A stretch of DNA of 64,000 nt. Origin: Thereva unica. Taxonomy: Eukaryota > Arthropoda > Insecta > Diptera > Therevidae. Position numbers and translations under genes: made by a program. Positions 21,981-33,331 of the stretch are shown piece after piece. The stretch is from NCBI GenBank assembly GCA_949987705.1, contig OX465282.1, forward strand, positions 42,186,039 to 42,250,038, read 5' to 3'. Position 1 is the first letter of the stretch. Every line of letters begins with the position of its first letter. The notes under the pieces were generated by a model. The model made no database searches. It worked only from the letters and a program-made list of their open reading frames with translations, and had not been told where the DNA came from.

Positions 21981-23568
21981 GAGAGTCCCGTTTAGGAACC
22001 AGATGAAGCGGAGATGCTGCGGGGGACGACGAAGGTCGACAAATCCCCAATTGGACCATATGGTCGAATTCTAATTTTGCCACCTTCAGTTTCTCCGGAT
22101 GGAGTCGCCGAGCGGTGACAAAAGGTAATTGCCCTTTAGTTACAATGTGGTGTTGCACATTGTGTTTAACCGGAAGGTTAAAATTGGGCGGTTTTGTTAA
22201 CGAAGCGTACTTCGTTAATAGCTCTTTGTATATGCCAATAACTCGGCATGGAAATGTTTCGGGGTTGTAGTCAACGGTAGCGCACACGTTAATTCGAAAC
22301 TTCGTGCGCTTGTCGACTAAATGCCGATATTCAAAATCGACGGACAATTTGAACTTCGTTAAGAAGTCCGCCCCGATAATGGCTTTAGTGGTGTCGGCTA
22401 TAATGAAGTTGTAAACATATCGTCGGCGTAAGCCGAGTTCAAGTTCGAGCAACTTAGTGCCGTAAGTTCGGATCAGTGATCCGTTGGCCGCGTACAGAAG
22501 GACGTTCGGGCTACCGTTATGGGTCGGGAACGCCTTGGCGGGAACAATTGAAACGTCAGAGCCCGAATCAATCAGAAAGTCCATCCGATTGTTGGTGTCT
22601 CTGACGAATAAACGATATGAGCGGCCGGTTATATGCTCGCTCATGTCGATCCCCAGCCCCTTTAGTTTTTTTAGGGGTGGCGGTGGCCTTTTTTTCGCCG
22701 GCTTGGCTTGGCCACCGTTGTAACTGCCGGAGGCTTTGCAGCTGCGCGCTTCACTACCGTAACGGTAGTGGAAATAGCACAAGCTACTCCTGGCTTGGTT
22801 GGTCCCTTGTGGCCGATTGGCCGAGGGCTGTCGAGGGCCGCCCTGCCTATTGGCAGGTGTTCGGCTTCTCGGCTTCCGCTGGCTGCGGTCAAGCTTATCT
22901 AGCCGGGCCGTCAGTTTATTGATGGCGCTTTGCAGCGCCACCAATGTGGGCTCCGCGTTGGCTGGAGCTGCGCGGACGGCGGACGCGTATGAGGCGCCTC
23001 CGTGTGGAAGCACCTCCCATACCTTGTCCGCCGTTGCAGCCAGCCCGGCTAGTGTTTGGTCAGCAGAGGTGGCCAACGTGACCTGGATGGCCTGTGGAAG
23101 CCTCCGCTCCCACAGGTTCCGGATCAGGTCATCGTTGACTGCTGACGACCCGCCAGCTAGTGCCTTCAGAGCCTGGAGGAACTCGGAAGGTTTCCGGTCT
23201 CCAGGCTCTTGCACTGACAGCAACTGCTCGAGACGGCGCTTCTCTGAAGTGCCATATTTCTCGAGCAGATGCCCTTTCACCTCTTCATAGGAGGCTGTGG
23301 TAAAGTCCACGGTGCTGTGCCGCATTGCCGTTACCGCCTCTTCCGGCAATGCGGCCATAACATTGTACATCTTGATCCTATCCGATTTGCAGCCCGCCAG
23401 TTGAAACATAATGTCCGCCTGATAGAACCAGGAGGCGAGCTGCTGTACCCAGAATTTCGGGATGTCGTATTTTGACACTTTAACGGCGTCGACACCCGAA
23501 GTTCCGGGCTTTGGCTCCTCTCTGTGAACGTTCCCTATGTCCATATCATTTTCTTCCGTTCTTGACAT
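21901..23568 (-). pseudogene. Gypsy gag-protease and start of RT
   Basis: Long minus-strand frame; I take ATG at 23568 as the start, since upstream codons lie in the leader. Gag occupies about the first 300 residues, with the KYDIPKFW...WFYQADIMF capsid segment and a CsRn1-type zinc motif [14 protein letters not shown] (C-x2-H-type, not the usual CCHC). Protease follows with active-site DSGS in [13 protein letters not shown] and the GADFL strand. The RT N-terminus (LHLVPKRD...[11 protein letters not shown]) closes the frame before a break. Gag and pol share one frame, as in other CsRn1-clade elements. Base composition is clearly more GC-rich than the surroundings. Confidence 0.88.
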
Positions 23569-24526
23569 TTTGTAAAATAACAACTTTTCTTTTAAAATTC
23601 GAGAATGAGAAAAAAAACCCAAAATTTATAAAAAAACGGATCGAAATAAAAACGATTTCCAGACAACAAAAGCCAGAAGAAATGTGAGAAAACTCGAAAC
23701 ACTCAGTGTAATGGTAAAATGTAAGAGAAAAGAAAAAAATCTATATGCATATATATGTACATATACCTATATGTATAATAATATAAGTAAAATTTTATGG
23801 TAAATATTTGTTTAAATAATAGGGTATAAATCAAATGCATGCAAAATATGTTCCTAAATTACAATAATATGTAGTGAATGCAAAATATGTTATTAAATTG
23901 GTATATCAATATATATGAAAGTAAACTTAAATCTAATCCAGAGTAAATTTTCGATTATATTTATGATATTGTGCTCCAATGCAACGAAATAATTTCTTTT
24001 GTATTCAAAACTACTGAAAATTCGAGAGAAAAAATTTCATTAAAAACATCAATGATGCAAAAACCAGAAAACTTCTTTATAGTTTCTACTAATCCAAAAT
24101 TCTTAAAACTAATCAATTTTTAGTTTGCATGCAAATTTAAAATTAATAAACAATAAAATATTTGTATATTTAGCTTTGTTGTGATGATGAAAAATAGCTG
24201 ATGATGAATAGCTGATGATGATGAATAACGGATGCACTTTATTTAAAAAATTTTGAGGATCTATTATTGATATTTATCATATACCACAAAATTTCGGGGT
24301 TTTGAAACAAAATTATTTTATATAGTAGTAATTAAAATGTTAGCTTTTTTATTATTGATCTTTCTTCTTCTCAAATATAATATTTTCGAAACCGTTTTCG
24401 TGTGTTTTTTAATTATTCCGTTATAACAAATTTTTTATTTGTAGGATTTCTTGTATTAGTTCACGACGATTTTTCACAAACTTTTATATAAATATAAATT
24501 AAAATTTTTGAGATTAATGCGTGTTA
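23569..24526 (-). other. Gypsy leader between primer site and gag
   Basis: AT-rich untranslated leader without coding signal. It includes a short GATGATGAATAGCTGATG-type repeat near 24180-24230 and simple ATATAT stretches near 23750. Nothing else is recognised. Confidence 0.6.
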
Positions 24527-24542
24527 GCGTCCGGAGTCACCA
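24527..24542 (-). promoter_or_regulatory. Gypsy primer binding site
   Basis: On the minus strand TGGTGACTCCGGACGC lies one base after the 5' LTR end (TACTACA). It starts with TGG, as expected for pairing to a tRNA CCA end, and resembles the tRNA-Trp-type site reported for CsRn1-clade elements, though with mismatches. The tRNA assignment is an inference. Confidence 0.6.
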
Positions 24543-24543
24543 A

Positions 24544-24656
24544 TGTAGTAAACGGTACTATATTATACGTTTACTGTAGTAAACTGTTCTATTTAATTAA
24601 GACACGTTTTTGTTATATAAATGTATGTTATTTATTAACACTTTATATAGTTATTA
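24544..24656 (-). repeat. Gypsy 5' LTR, first fragment
   Basis: Identical start to the 19375 LTR, and it aligns without gaps to AGTTATTA, where Helitron sequence begins. The LTR resumes at 33332 with TATATTATT, exactly the next bases of the intact 3' LTR. Confidence 0.9.
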
Positions 24657-24657
24657 T

Positions 24658-25015
24658 CTATATATTAATACGCAAGCACTTTTTTTGTACAGCACTTTAT
24701 TCGACTTCTACTAAACCGATTTTGCTCAAACTGGTTTTATATGGAAGTCTTAGTCGTAAAGGTGTGCACAAAACAAGAATTAGTCATTTATCTCATTTCT
24801 GTCGCTCGGAAATGAGTATTGCATTTCCCAATATAAATAACAATAAGGTAGAAATTACGGTTAGCATATAAACAGGCGCATATAAAATTTATTATATATT
24901 AATACGCAAGCACTATTTTTGTACAGATTTATTAACCAACTTTCTCTAAACAGATCTTGCTCAAATTGGTTTTATATGGAAAACGGAGTCGTAAAGGTGT
25001 GCAGAATATAAATTT
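24658..25015 (+). repeat. Duplicated Helitron 5' subterminal sequence
   Basis: TATATATTAATACGCAAGCAC recurs about 235 bp further in (near 24893), followed in both places by related sequence through GGTTTTATATGGAA and AAAGGTGTGCA. The Helitron 5' end is thus present twice in tandem, perhaps from an ancestral insertion of one Helitron end beside another. Copy 2 has the same arrangement (29161 onward). Confidence 0.75.
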
Positions 25016-25031
25016 CATGTTTATACATTAT

Positions 25032-25469
25032 TACCGAGTTTCCATGGGAGTCGAGTTGAGTTGAGGTTGAGTTGAAATGACACTTCAACTCAACGACTCA
25101 ACTCTATGCGTTTCCATGGCTGACTTTTCTGCCTGTGTACAGACAGCTGAATGTGTACTTGTATTAAGAAAGCAGCTGTTTTTAAATTTGACGTAATATT
25201 TTTGTTATTGTAAAATAGCGATCATGGACCATAAAATTAATTTATTGTGTTCGTTGTATAACAGAAATGTTATAAACAGGCGCGACATTTTGACTTTTTT
25301 AACATTTGACAATCCCGTTTGTAGTTGTGTGCGTGAACTCTGTTCAATCTACCTATTTTCGTTGAGTTGAGCAGAGTTGAAAATCTTTAACGAAAACTCT
25401 TGACTGCGACTGTTTCCATGGAGTTCAACTCGGGTTCAACTCTGGTTGAACTCTCATGGAAACTCAGTA
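25032..25469. mobile_element. MITE in Helitron 1 (438 bp)
   Basis: Absent from Helitron 2, where TACATTATGTTGTG is uninterrupted. It is flanked by TAT on both sides (25029-25031 and 25470-25472). Terminal inverted repeats are TACYGAGTTTCCATGRGAGT. Inside are GAGTTGA/TCAACTC-rich sequences, one of which (GGGAGTCGAGTTGAGTTGAG) closely matches the insert in the composite-repeat core. The superfamily is unclear: a 3-bp TAT duplication is not the usual Harbinger TWA. Confidence 0.75.
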
Positions 25470-26105
25470 TATGTTGTGTTTAAAACGGGTAAAAATTAGA
25501 TAGAAGTGACATGTTAATTACGTCAGCAATGTGGAAAAGCGACAAGTGCATGAGTAGGAGACATTCTGTTTGTGAATACAAGTTAATTGAACGTGTTATC
25601 AGTAAAGTGACTTTTTTCAATAATTTTGCTGAAAGTGATTGTGTTTTTTCGTATACCTTTTTGTTGAAGTTCATTTGCATTATTGCTGAGAACTCTAACA
25701 GCATTCTGCAGTGTTTCAACGAAAGGCATGTAATTTGTTTGTATTTGTTTTTAACATAACAAATGAATGTAGTGAATTTTGAAATACATGAATTGTGTTT
25801 TTCATGATTATTTGCCCATTGATAATTTTTTAACAAATTCAGTACATCAAATATGTTAGTTGAATAAAATGCCCCGTCAAAGGAATGGGAAGAACAGAAA
25901 ATACAAGAAAAAGAGAAACACAATAGGTTGGTTTAAAGGCTATTAGGCTGGTTTAAGGAAACTCGGGCAACAATTGAAGAGTTCAAACAAACATATTTGG
26001 AAACATATGTACATCCACTTGAGTTTGAACTCCTTTTGAAAATAATGGGTGAAGGCCATGTATTTTGAAATGTACATACATATTTTGATTTTAATTTAAT
26101 AAAAA

Positions 26106-26500
26106 TAAAATAAATGGTTAAAAAAAATTTTTAAAAAAAATTCTTTTCATTAACTAAAAAATGTACTGAAAAGTAAAAAATAAAAAATATTTTAAAGAAA
26201 TCGTGAAATTTCAATTTTAATGAAAAAGTTAATTAAAAGAATGGCGCATTTTTCATCAAAAATTGAAAATATAACTGTAAATCGCGTGAGATTTACAATA
26301 ACCCTCAATTTTTTGCTTTGTTAATTTCAAATTCTAACAAAATTTTTTGATGAAAAATGCGCCATTCTTTTAATTAACTTTTTCATTAAAATTGAAATTT
26401 CACGATTTCTTTAAAATATTTTTTATTTTTTACTTTTCAGTACATTTTTTAGTTAATGAAAAGAATTTTTTTTAAAAATTTTTTTTAACCATTTATTTTA
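26106..26500. repeat. Palindrome P8 (loop N)
   Basis: Complete arms, with the loop in orientation N (TTGAAAATATAACTG first). Both arms carry the matching change AAATCGTGAAATTTC / GAAATTTCACGATTT, where other copies have GCGTG/CACGC. A paired change of this kind suggests conversion or copying between the arms. Confidence 0.85.
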
Positions 26501-28483
26501 TTTTCTACTTTTTAGTCATTATATGTATTCCGCCATTTTATGATGGCAATTCTATTAGATTTAAAATTACGTCACACAGTTTACTGTATTCATTTGATAC
26601 CCATGTCGTGGGCTCGGTGGAACATAATTGCAAAAACGGCCGCCATCTCGGAACCGTCTTCTTGATTTTTTACAAAAAGGTCAGATTGCATTTAGTACTT
26701 ATACATGATGAGTTGAACTCAAGTTGAACCCAAGTCTAACTACATGTAAACGGGAGTCGAGTTGGGTTAAGGTTGACTGAACTCGACTCAGCTCTGCTAC
26801 CTGGGTTTAGTTGAAATTATGCTTTCGGACATGAGTTCTGTATTTGAGTAGTTGAATTTAGTTGACAGCAGCATCTCTGTGTTTGTTTGTGATTTTTTGT
26901 AACGTTTATTGCTTCTTTATTATCAACTCACCCTTAACTCAACTATTCATCTCATCATTCATACACATTAACCACCCGAACTACGAGTGTGTGCAAAATT
27001 GGAAGTTGATCGGTTATATTTTCTACTTTTTAGTCTATTATAAGATTTCCGCAATTTAGTGTTGGCTGCTATTTTGAATTTGGAATGACGCCACATAGCT
27101 TATTGTGTTCTACCTGTCATATCCTTTCATTTGATACCCATGTCAGAGGGCCGCGGAGCACAATTTCAAAAATCGGGCGCCATTTTGGAATCGCCATCTT
27201 GATATTTCTACAAAATGGCCAGATTGCATTGTCATCCAAACTAAACGTGTATGCAAAATTTCAGCTCTATCCGAAACCGGGAAGTGGGTCAAATTTAACT
27301 TCCAAGATTTGACGACAAACAGTGTAAGTGTTGGCCGCCATTTTGAATTTGGAATGACGCCACATAGCTTATTGTGTTCTACCTGTCATATCCTTTCATT
27401 TGATACCCATGTCAAAGGGCCGCGGAGCACAATTTCAAAAATCGGACGCCATTTTGGAACCGCCATCTTGATATTTTTACAAAATGGCCAGATTGCATTG
27501 TCACCCAAACTAAACGTGTATGCAAAATTTCAGCTCTATCCGAAACCGGGAAGTTTGTCAAATTTAACTTCCAAGATTTTACGACAAACAGTGCAACTGT
27601 TGGCCGCCATTTTGAATTTAGAATGACGCCACATAGCTTATTGTGTTCTACCTGTCATATCCTTTTATTTGATACCCATGTCAGAGGGCCGCGGAGCACA
27701 ATTTCAAAAATCGGGCGCCATTTTGGAACCGCCATCATGATATTTTTACAAAATGGCCAGATTGCATTGTCATCCAAACTAAACGTGTATGCAAAATTTC
27801 AGCTCTATCCGAAACCGGGAAGTGGGTCAAATTTAACTTCCAAGATTTGACGACAAACAGTGTAAGTGTTGTCCGCCATTTTGAATTTGGAATGACGCCA
27901 CATAGCTTATTGTGTTCTACCTGTCATATCCTTTCATTTGATACCCATTTCAAAGGGCCGCGGAGCACAATTTCGAAAATCGGGCGCCATTTTGGAACCG
28001 CCATCTTGATATTTTTACAAAATGGCCAGATTGCATTGTTATCCAAACTAAACGTGTATGCAAAATTTCAGCTCTATCCGAAACCGGGAAATGGGTCAAA
28101 TTTAACTTCCAAGATTTGACGACAAACAGTGTAAGTAAAATAAAAGCGGGCGCCATTTTGGAACCGCTATCTTGATATTTTTACAAAATGGCCAGATTGC
28201 ATTGTCATCCAAACTAAACGTGTATGCAAAATTTCAGCTCTATCCGAAACCGGGAAGTGGGTCAAATTTAACTTCCAAGATTTGACGACAAACAGTGTAA
28301 GTAAAATAAAAGCGGGCGCCATTTTGGAACCGCTATCTTGATATTTTTACAAAATGGCCAGATTGCATTGTCATCCAAACTAAACGTGTATGCAAAATTT
28401 CAGCTCTATCCGAAACCGGGAAGTGGGTCAAATTTAACTTCCAAGATTTGACGACAAACAGTGCAAGTTAAATAAAAGAATTT
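26106..28483 (+). repeat. Composite repeat inserted in Helitron 1
   Basis: A single complete unit: palindrome 26106-26500, core to about 27058, then four full monomers and two short ones to AAGAATTT at 28483. Helitron 2 has the uninterrupted target TTTAATAAAAAAGAGAAACT at about 32645, so both ends can be placed to within an A-run. It shows that one unit can insert alone as a discrete element. Confidence 0.9.
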
Positions 28484-28567
28484 AAAAAGAAACTTTTAAT
28501 GTTTTGCACGTAGTCGACAGATCATTCGACACGCCTATTAATGCATTTACAAATTTTATAATTTTAA

Positions 28568-29101
28568 ATGACTAAAAACTGTATTATTCTCTTTCTAAAT
28601 AAAGCATGCCTGTTCCGCATATGGAGATCAACGGTGATCTCTACTAACACCAAATTGCGGCTGTTCAACTCCAATGTTAAGGCAGTTCTTTTGTACGGTT
28701 GCGAAACATGGAAAGTCACCCAATTCATCACAGGGCGCCTACAAGTCTTCATCAACAGATGCCTTCGTCGTATCCTAAAAATCCGCTGGCAAAATAGAAT
28801 TTCAAACGAAGAACTATGGCGCCGTGCCGGCCAAGAAAGGATAGACGACCAAATCAGGCGAAGGAAATGGAATTGGGTAGGCTACACCTTGCGACGCGAA
28901 AACGAAAATCTAGCCAAACAGGCCCTTGACTGGAATCCGCAAGGTTCCCGTCGAGTAGGAAGATCTAGAACAACGTGGAGGAGAACCCTACTAGAAGAAG
29001 CCGCAACAACTGGGAGATCCTGGTCGAAGTTAAGAGCTGTCGCGCAAAGCAGAGTCCGCTGGAGGGCAACTGTTTCCGCCCTATGTCCCATGAGGGACTA
29101 A
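28568..29101 (+). pseudogene. Captured LINE RT C-terminal fragment, Helitron 1
   Basis: An open frame of 177 codons. From about residue 10 it matches the C-terminal region found after the RT domain in CR1/RTE-type non-LTR retrotransposons: LRLFNSNVKAVLLYGCETW, then CLRRILKIRW and RKWNWVGYTLRR...GRSRTTWRRTLLEE. It has no catalytic RT residues and could not act as a polymerase. The frame is uninterrupted and nearly identical to the copy at 32740-33273. It sits in the 3' part of the Helitron, where host or transposon sequence is commonly captured. Confidence 0.8.
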
Positions 29102-29976
29102 AGGAGTTTAAAGAAGAAGAAGATTTTGTGGTCAAATTTTGACCACAGGGCGTTACTAGTCTATATATTAATACGCAAGCACTTTTTTTGTACAGCACTT
29201 TATTCGACTTCTACTAAACCGATTTTGCTCAAACTGGTTTTATATGGAAGTCTTAGTCGTAAAGGTGTGCACAAAACAAGAATTAGTCATTTATCTCATT
29301 TCTGTCGCTCGGAAATGAGTATTGCATTTCCCAATATAAATAACAATAAGGTAGAAATTACGGTTAGCATATAAACAGGCGCATATAAAATTTATTATAT
29401 ATTAATACGCAAGCACTATTTTTGTACAGATTTATTAACCAACTTTCTCTAAACAGATCTTGCTCAAACTGGTTTTATATGGAAGACGGAGTCGTAAAGG
29501 TGTGCAGAATATAAGTTTCATGTTTATACATTATGTTGTGTTTAAAACGGGCAAAAATTAGATAGAAGTGACATGTTAATTACGTCAGCAATGTTGAAAA
29601 GCGACAAGTGCATGAGTAGGAGACATTCTGTTTGTGAATACAAGTTAATTGAACGTGTTATCAGTAAAGTGACTTTTTTCAATAATTTTGCTGAAAGTGA
29701 TTGTGTTTTTTCGTATACCTTTTTGTTGAAGTTCATTTGCATTATTGCTGAGAACTCTAACAGCATTCTGCAGTGTTTCAACGAAAGGCATGTAATTTGT
29801 TTGTATTTGTTTTTAACATAACGAATGAATGTAGTGAATTTTGAAATACATGAATTGTGTTTTTCATGATTATTTGCCCATTGATAATTTTTTAACAAAT
29901 TCAGTACATCAAATATGTTAGTTGAATAAAATGCCCCGTCAAAGGACACTTATGGGAAGAACAGAAAATACAAGAA

Positions 29977-32459
29977 TAAAATAAATGGTTAAAAAAATTT
30001 TTTAAAAAAAATTCTTTTCATTAACTAAAAAATGTACTGAAAAGTAAAAAATAAAAAATATTTTAAAGAAAGCGTGAAATTTCAATTTTAATGAAAAAGT
30101 TAATTAAAAGAATGGCGCATTTTTCATCAAAAATTGAAAATATAACTGTAAATCGCGTGAGATTTACAATAACCCTCAATTTTTTGCTTTGTTAATTTCA
30201 AATTCTAACAAAATTTTTTGATGAAAAATTCGCCATTCTTTTAATTAACTTTTTCATTAAAATTGAAATTTCACGCTTTCTTTAAAATATTTTTTATTTT
30301 TTACTTTTCAGTACATTTTTTAGTTAATGAAAAGAATTTTTTTTAAAAATTTTTTTTAACCATTTATTTTATTTTCTACTTTTTAGTTTATTATATGTAT
30401 TCCGCCATTTTATGATGGCAATTCTATTAGATTTAAAATTACGTCACACAGTTTACTGTATTCATTTGATACCCATGTCATGGGCTCGGTGGAACATAAT
30501 TGTAAAAACGGCCGCCATCTCGGAACCGTCTTTTTGATTTTTTTACAAAAAGGTCAGATTGCATTTAGTACTTATACATGATGAGTTGAACTCAAGTTGA
30601 ACCCAAGTCTAACTACATGTAAACGGGAGTCGAGTTGGGTTAAGGTTGACTGAACTCGACTCAGCTCTGCTACCTGGGTTTAGTTGAAATTATGCATACG
30701 GACATGAGTTCAGTATTTGAGTAGTTGAATTTAGTTGACAGCAGCATCTCTGTGTTTGTTTGTGATTTTTTGTAACGTGTATTGCTTCTTTATTATCAAC
30801 TCACCCTTAACTCAACTATTCATCTCATCATTCATACACATTAACCACCCGAACTACGAGTGTGTGCAAAATTGGAAGTTGATCGGTTATATTTTCTACT
30901 TTTTAGTCTATTATAAGCTTTCCGCAATTTAGTGTTGGCCGCCATTTTGAATTTGGAATGACGCCACATAGCTTATTGTGTTCTACCTGTCATATCCTTT
31001 CATTTGATACCCATGTCAGAGGGACGCGGAGCACAATTTTAAAAATCGGGCGCCATTTTGGATCCGCCATCTTGATATTTTTACAAAATGGCCAGATTGC
31101 ATTGTCATCCAAACTAAACGTGTATGCAAAATTTCAGCTCTATCCGAAATCGGGAAGTGGGTCAAATTTAACTTCCAAGATTTGACGACAAACAGTGTAA
31201 GTGTTGGCCGCCATTTTGAATTTGGAATGACGCCACATAGCTTATTGTGTTCTACCTGTCATATCCTTTCATTTAATACCCATGTCAGAGGGCAGCGGAG
31301 CACAATTTCAAAAATCGGGCGCCATTTTGGAACCGCCATCTTGATATTTTTACAAAATGGCCAGATTGCATTGTCATCCAAACTAAACGTGTATGCAAAA
31401 TTTCAGCTCTATCCGAAACCGGGAAGTGGGTCAAATTTAACTTCCAAGATTTGACGACAAACAGTGTAAGTGTTGGCCGCCATTTTGAATTTGGAATGAC
31501 GCCACATAGCTTATTGTGTTCTACCTGTCATATCCTTTCATTTGATACCCATGTCAGAGGGCCGCGGAGCACAATTTCAAAAAGCGGGCGCCATTTTGGA
31601 ACCGCCATCTTGATATTTTTACAAAATGGCCAGATTGCATTGTCACCCAAACTAAACGTGTATGCAAAATTTCAGCTCTATCCGAAACCGGGAAGTGGGT
31701 CAAATTTAACTTCCAAGATTTGACGACAAACAGTGCAAGTGTTGGCCGCCATTTTGAATTTAGAATGACGCCACATAGCTTATTGTGTTCTACCTGTCAT
31801 ATCCTTTCATTTGATACCCATGTCAGAGGGCAGCGGAGCACAATTTCAAAAATCGGGCGCCATTTTGGAACCGCCATCATGATATTTTTACAAAATGGCC
31901 AGATTGCATTGTCATCCAAACTAAACGTGTATGCAAAATTTCAGCTCTATCCGAAACCGGGAAGTGGGTCAAATTTAACTTCCAAGATTTGACGACAAAC
32001 AGTGTAAGTGTTGTCCGCCATTTTGAATTTGGAATGACGCCACATAGCTTATTGTGTTCTACCTGTCATATCCTTTCATTTGATACCCATTTCAAAGGGC
32101 CGCGGAGCACAATTTCAAAAATCGGGCGCCATTTTGGAACCGCCATCTTGATATTTTTATAAAATGGCCAGATTGCATTGTTATCCAAACTAAACGTGTA
32201 TGCAAAATTTCAGCTCTATCCGAAACCGGGAAGTGGGTCAAATTTAACTTCCAAGATTTGACGACAAACAGTGTGAGTAAAATAAAAGCGGGCGCCATTT
32301 TGGAACCGCTATCTTGATATTTTTACAAAATGGCCAGATTGCATTGTCATCCAAACTAAACGTGTATGCAAAATTTCAGCTCTATCCGAAACCGGGAAGT
32401 GGGTCAAATTTAACTTCCAAGATTTGACGACAAACAGTGCAAGTTAAATAAAAGAATTT
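29977..32459 (+). repeat. Composite repeat inserted in Helitron 2
   Basis: One unit: palindrome 29977-30371 (loop N), core to about 30930, five full monomers and one short one. Helitron 1 has the empty target ATACAAGAAAAAGAGAAACA at about 25900. Comparing the two gives element ends TAAAATAAATGG...AAGAATTT, with at most a few A of target duplication. Confidence 0.9.
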
Positions 32460-32739
32460 AAAAAGAGAAACACAATAGGTTGGTTTAAAGGCTATTAGGC
32501 TGGTTTAAGGAAACTCGGGCAACAATTGAAGAGTTCAAACAAACATATTTGGAAACATATGTACATCCACTTGAGTTTGAACTCCTTTTGAAAATAATGG
32601 GTGAAGGCCATGTATTTTGAAATGTACATACATATTTTGATTTTAATTTAATAAAAAAGAGAAACTTTTAATGTTTTGCACGTAGTCGACAGATCATTCG
32701 ACACGCCTATTAATGCATTTACAAATTTTATAATTTTAA

Positions 32740-33273
32740 ATGACTAAAAACGGTATTATTCTCTTTCTAAATAAAGCATGCCTGTTCCGCATATGGAGAT
32801 CAACGGTGATCTCTACTAACACCAAATTGCGGCTGTTCAACTCCAATGTTAAGGCAGTTCTTTTGTACGGTTGCGAAACATGGAAAGTCACCCAATTCAT
32901 CACAGGGCGCCTACAAGTCTTCATCAACAGATGCCTTCGTCGTATCCTAAAAATCCGCTGGCAAAATAGAATTTCAAACGAAGAACTATGGCGCCGTGCC
33001 GGCCAAGAAAGGATAGACGACCAAATCAGGCGAAGGAAATGGAATTGGGTAGGCTACACCTTGCGACGCGAAAACGAAAATCTAGCCAAACAGGCCCTTG
33101 ACTGGAATCCGCAAGGTTCCCGTCGAGTAGGAAGATCTAGAACAACGTGGAGGAGAACCCTACTAGAAGAAGCCGCAACAACTGGGAGATCCTGGTCGAA
33201 GTTAAGAGCTGTCGCGCAAAGCAGAGTCCGCTGGAGGGCAACTGTTTCCGCCCTATGTCCCATGAGGGACTAA
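32740..33273 (+). pseudogene. Captured LINE RT C-terminal fragment, Helitron 2
   Basis: Same 177-codon frame as 28568-29101, with one amino-acid difference near the start (Cys to Gly at residue 5). Retention of an open frame in both copies may simply reflect recent tandem duplication. The fragment lacks the RT palm, so no enzyme function is expected. Confidence 0.8.
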
Positions 33274-33331
33274 AGGAGTTTAAAGAAGAAGAAGATTTTG
33301 TGGTCAAATTTTGACCACAGGGCGTTACTAG

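Larger units (their letters stand above)
24657..29159 (+). mobile_element. Helitron copy 1 (non-autonomous, tandem)
   Basis: It begins TCTATATATTAATACGC after A at 24656 and ends GGGCGTTACTAG at 29159. The 5'-TC and 3'-CTAG (CTRR) ends, a 10-bp-stem hairpin (29127-29147, TGTGGTCAAA / TTTGACCACA) 8 bases before CTAG, insertion between A and T, and the absence of a target duplication are the hallmarks of Helitrons. The next copy starts at the very next base. No Rep/helicase is encoded. It carries a ~534-bp LINE reverse-transcriptase fragment near its 3' end and is interrupted by a MITE (25032-25469) and a composite repeat (26106-28483). Confidence 0.88.
29160..33331 (+). mobile_element. Helitron copy 2 (tandem partner)
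   Basis: It starts TCTATATATT directly after CTAG of copy 1 and ends CTAG at 33331, followed by T of the LTR. The 3' hairpin is at 33299-33319. It lacks the MITE of copy 1 and instead carries a composite repeat at 29977-32459. Shared parts are almost identical to copy 1, with small differences such as five extra bases in GGACACTTATGGG near 29944. Confidence 0.88.

Noticed and set aside
22484..23475. Plus-strand open frames of up to 163 codons opposite gypsy gag
   Set aside because: They are antisense shadows of the GC-rich gag/protease frame, whose motifs are unambiguous on the minus strand.
24657..24900. Whether the Helitron insert could be a TIR transposon with a 1-bp duplication
   Set aside because: No terminal inverted repeats exist; TC/CTAG ends, the 3' hairpin and A/T insertion fit a Helitron much better.
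25480..25923. 147-codon minus-strand frame, also open in the second Helitron (29542-29949)
   Set aside because: No recognisable motif, Leu/Ser/Lys-rich AT-driven composition, and conservation is explained by the recent tandem Helitron copy.
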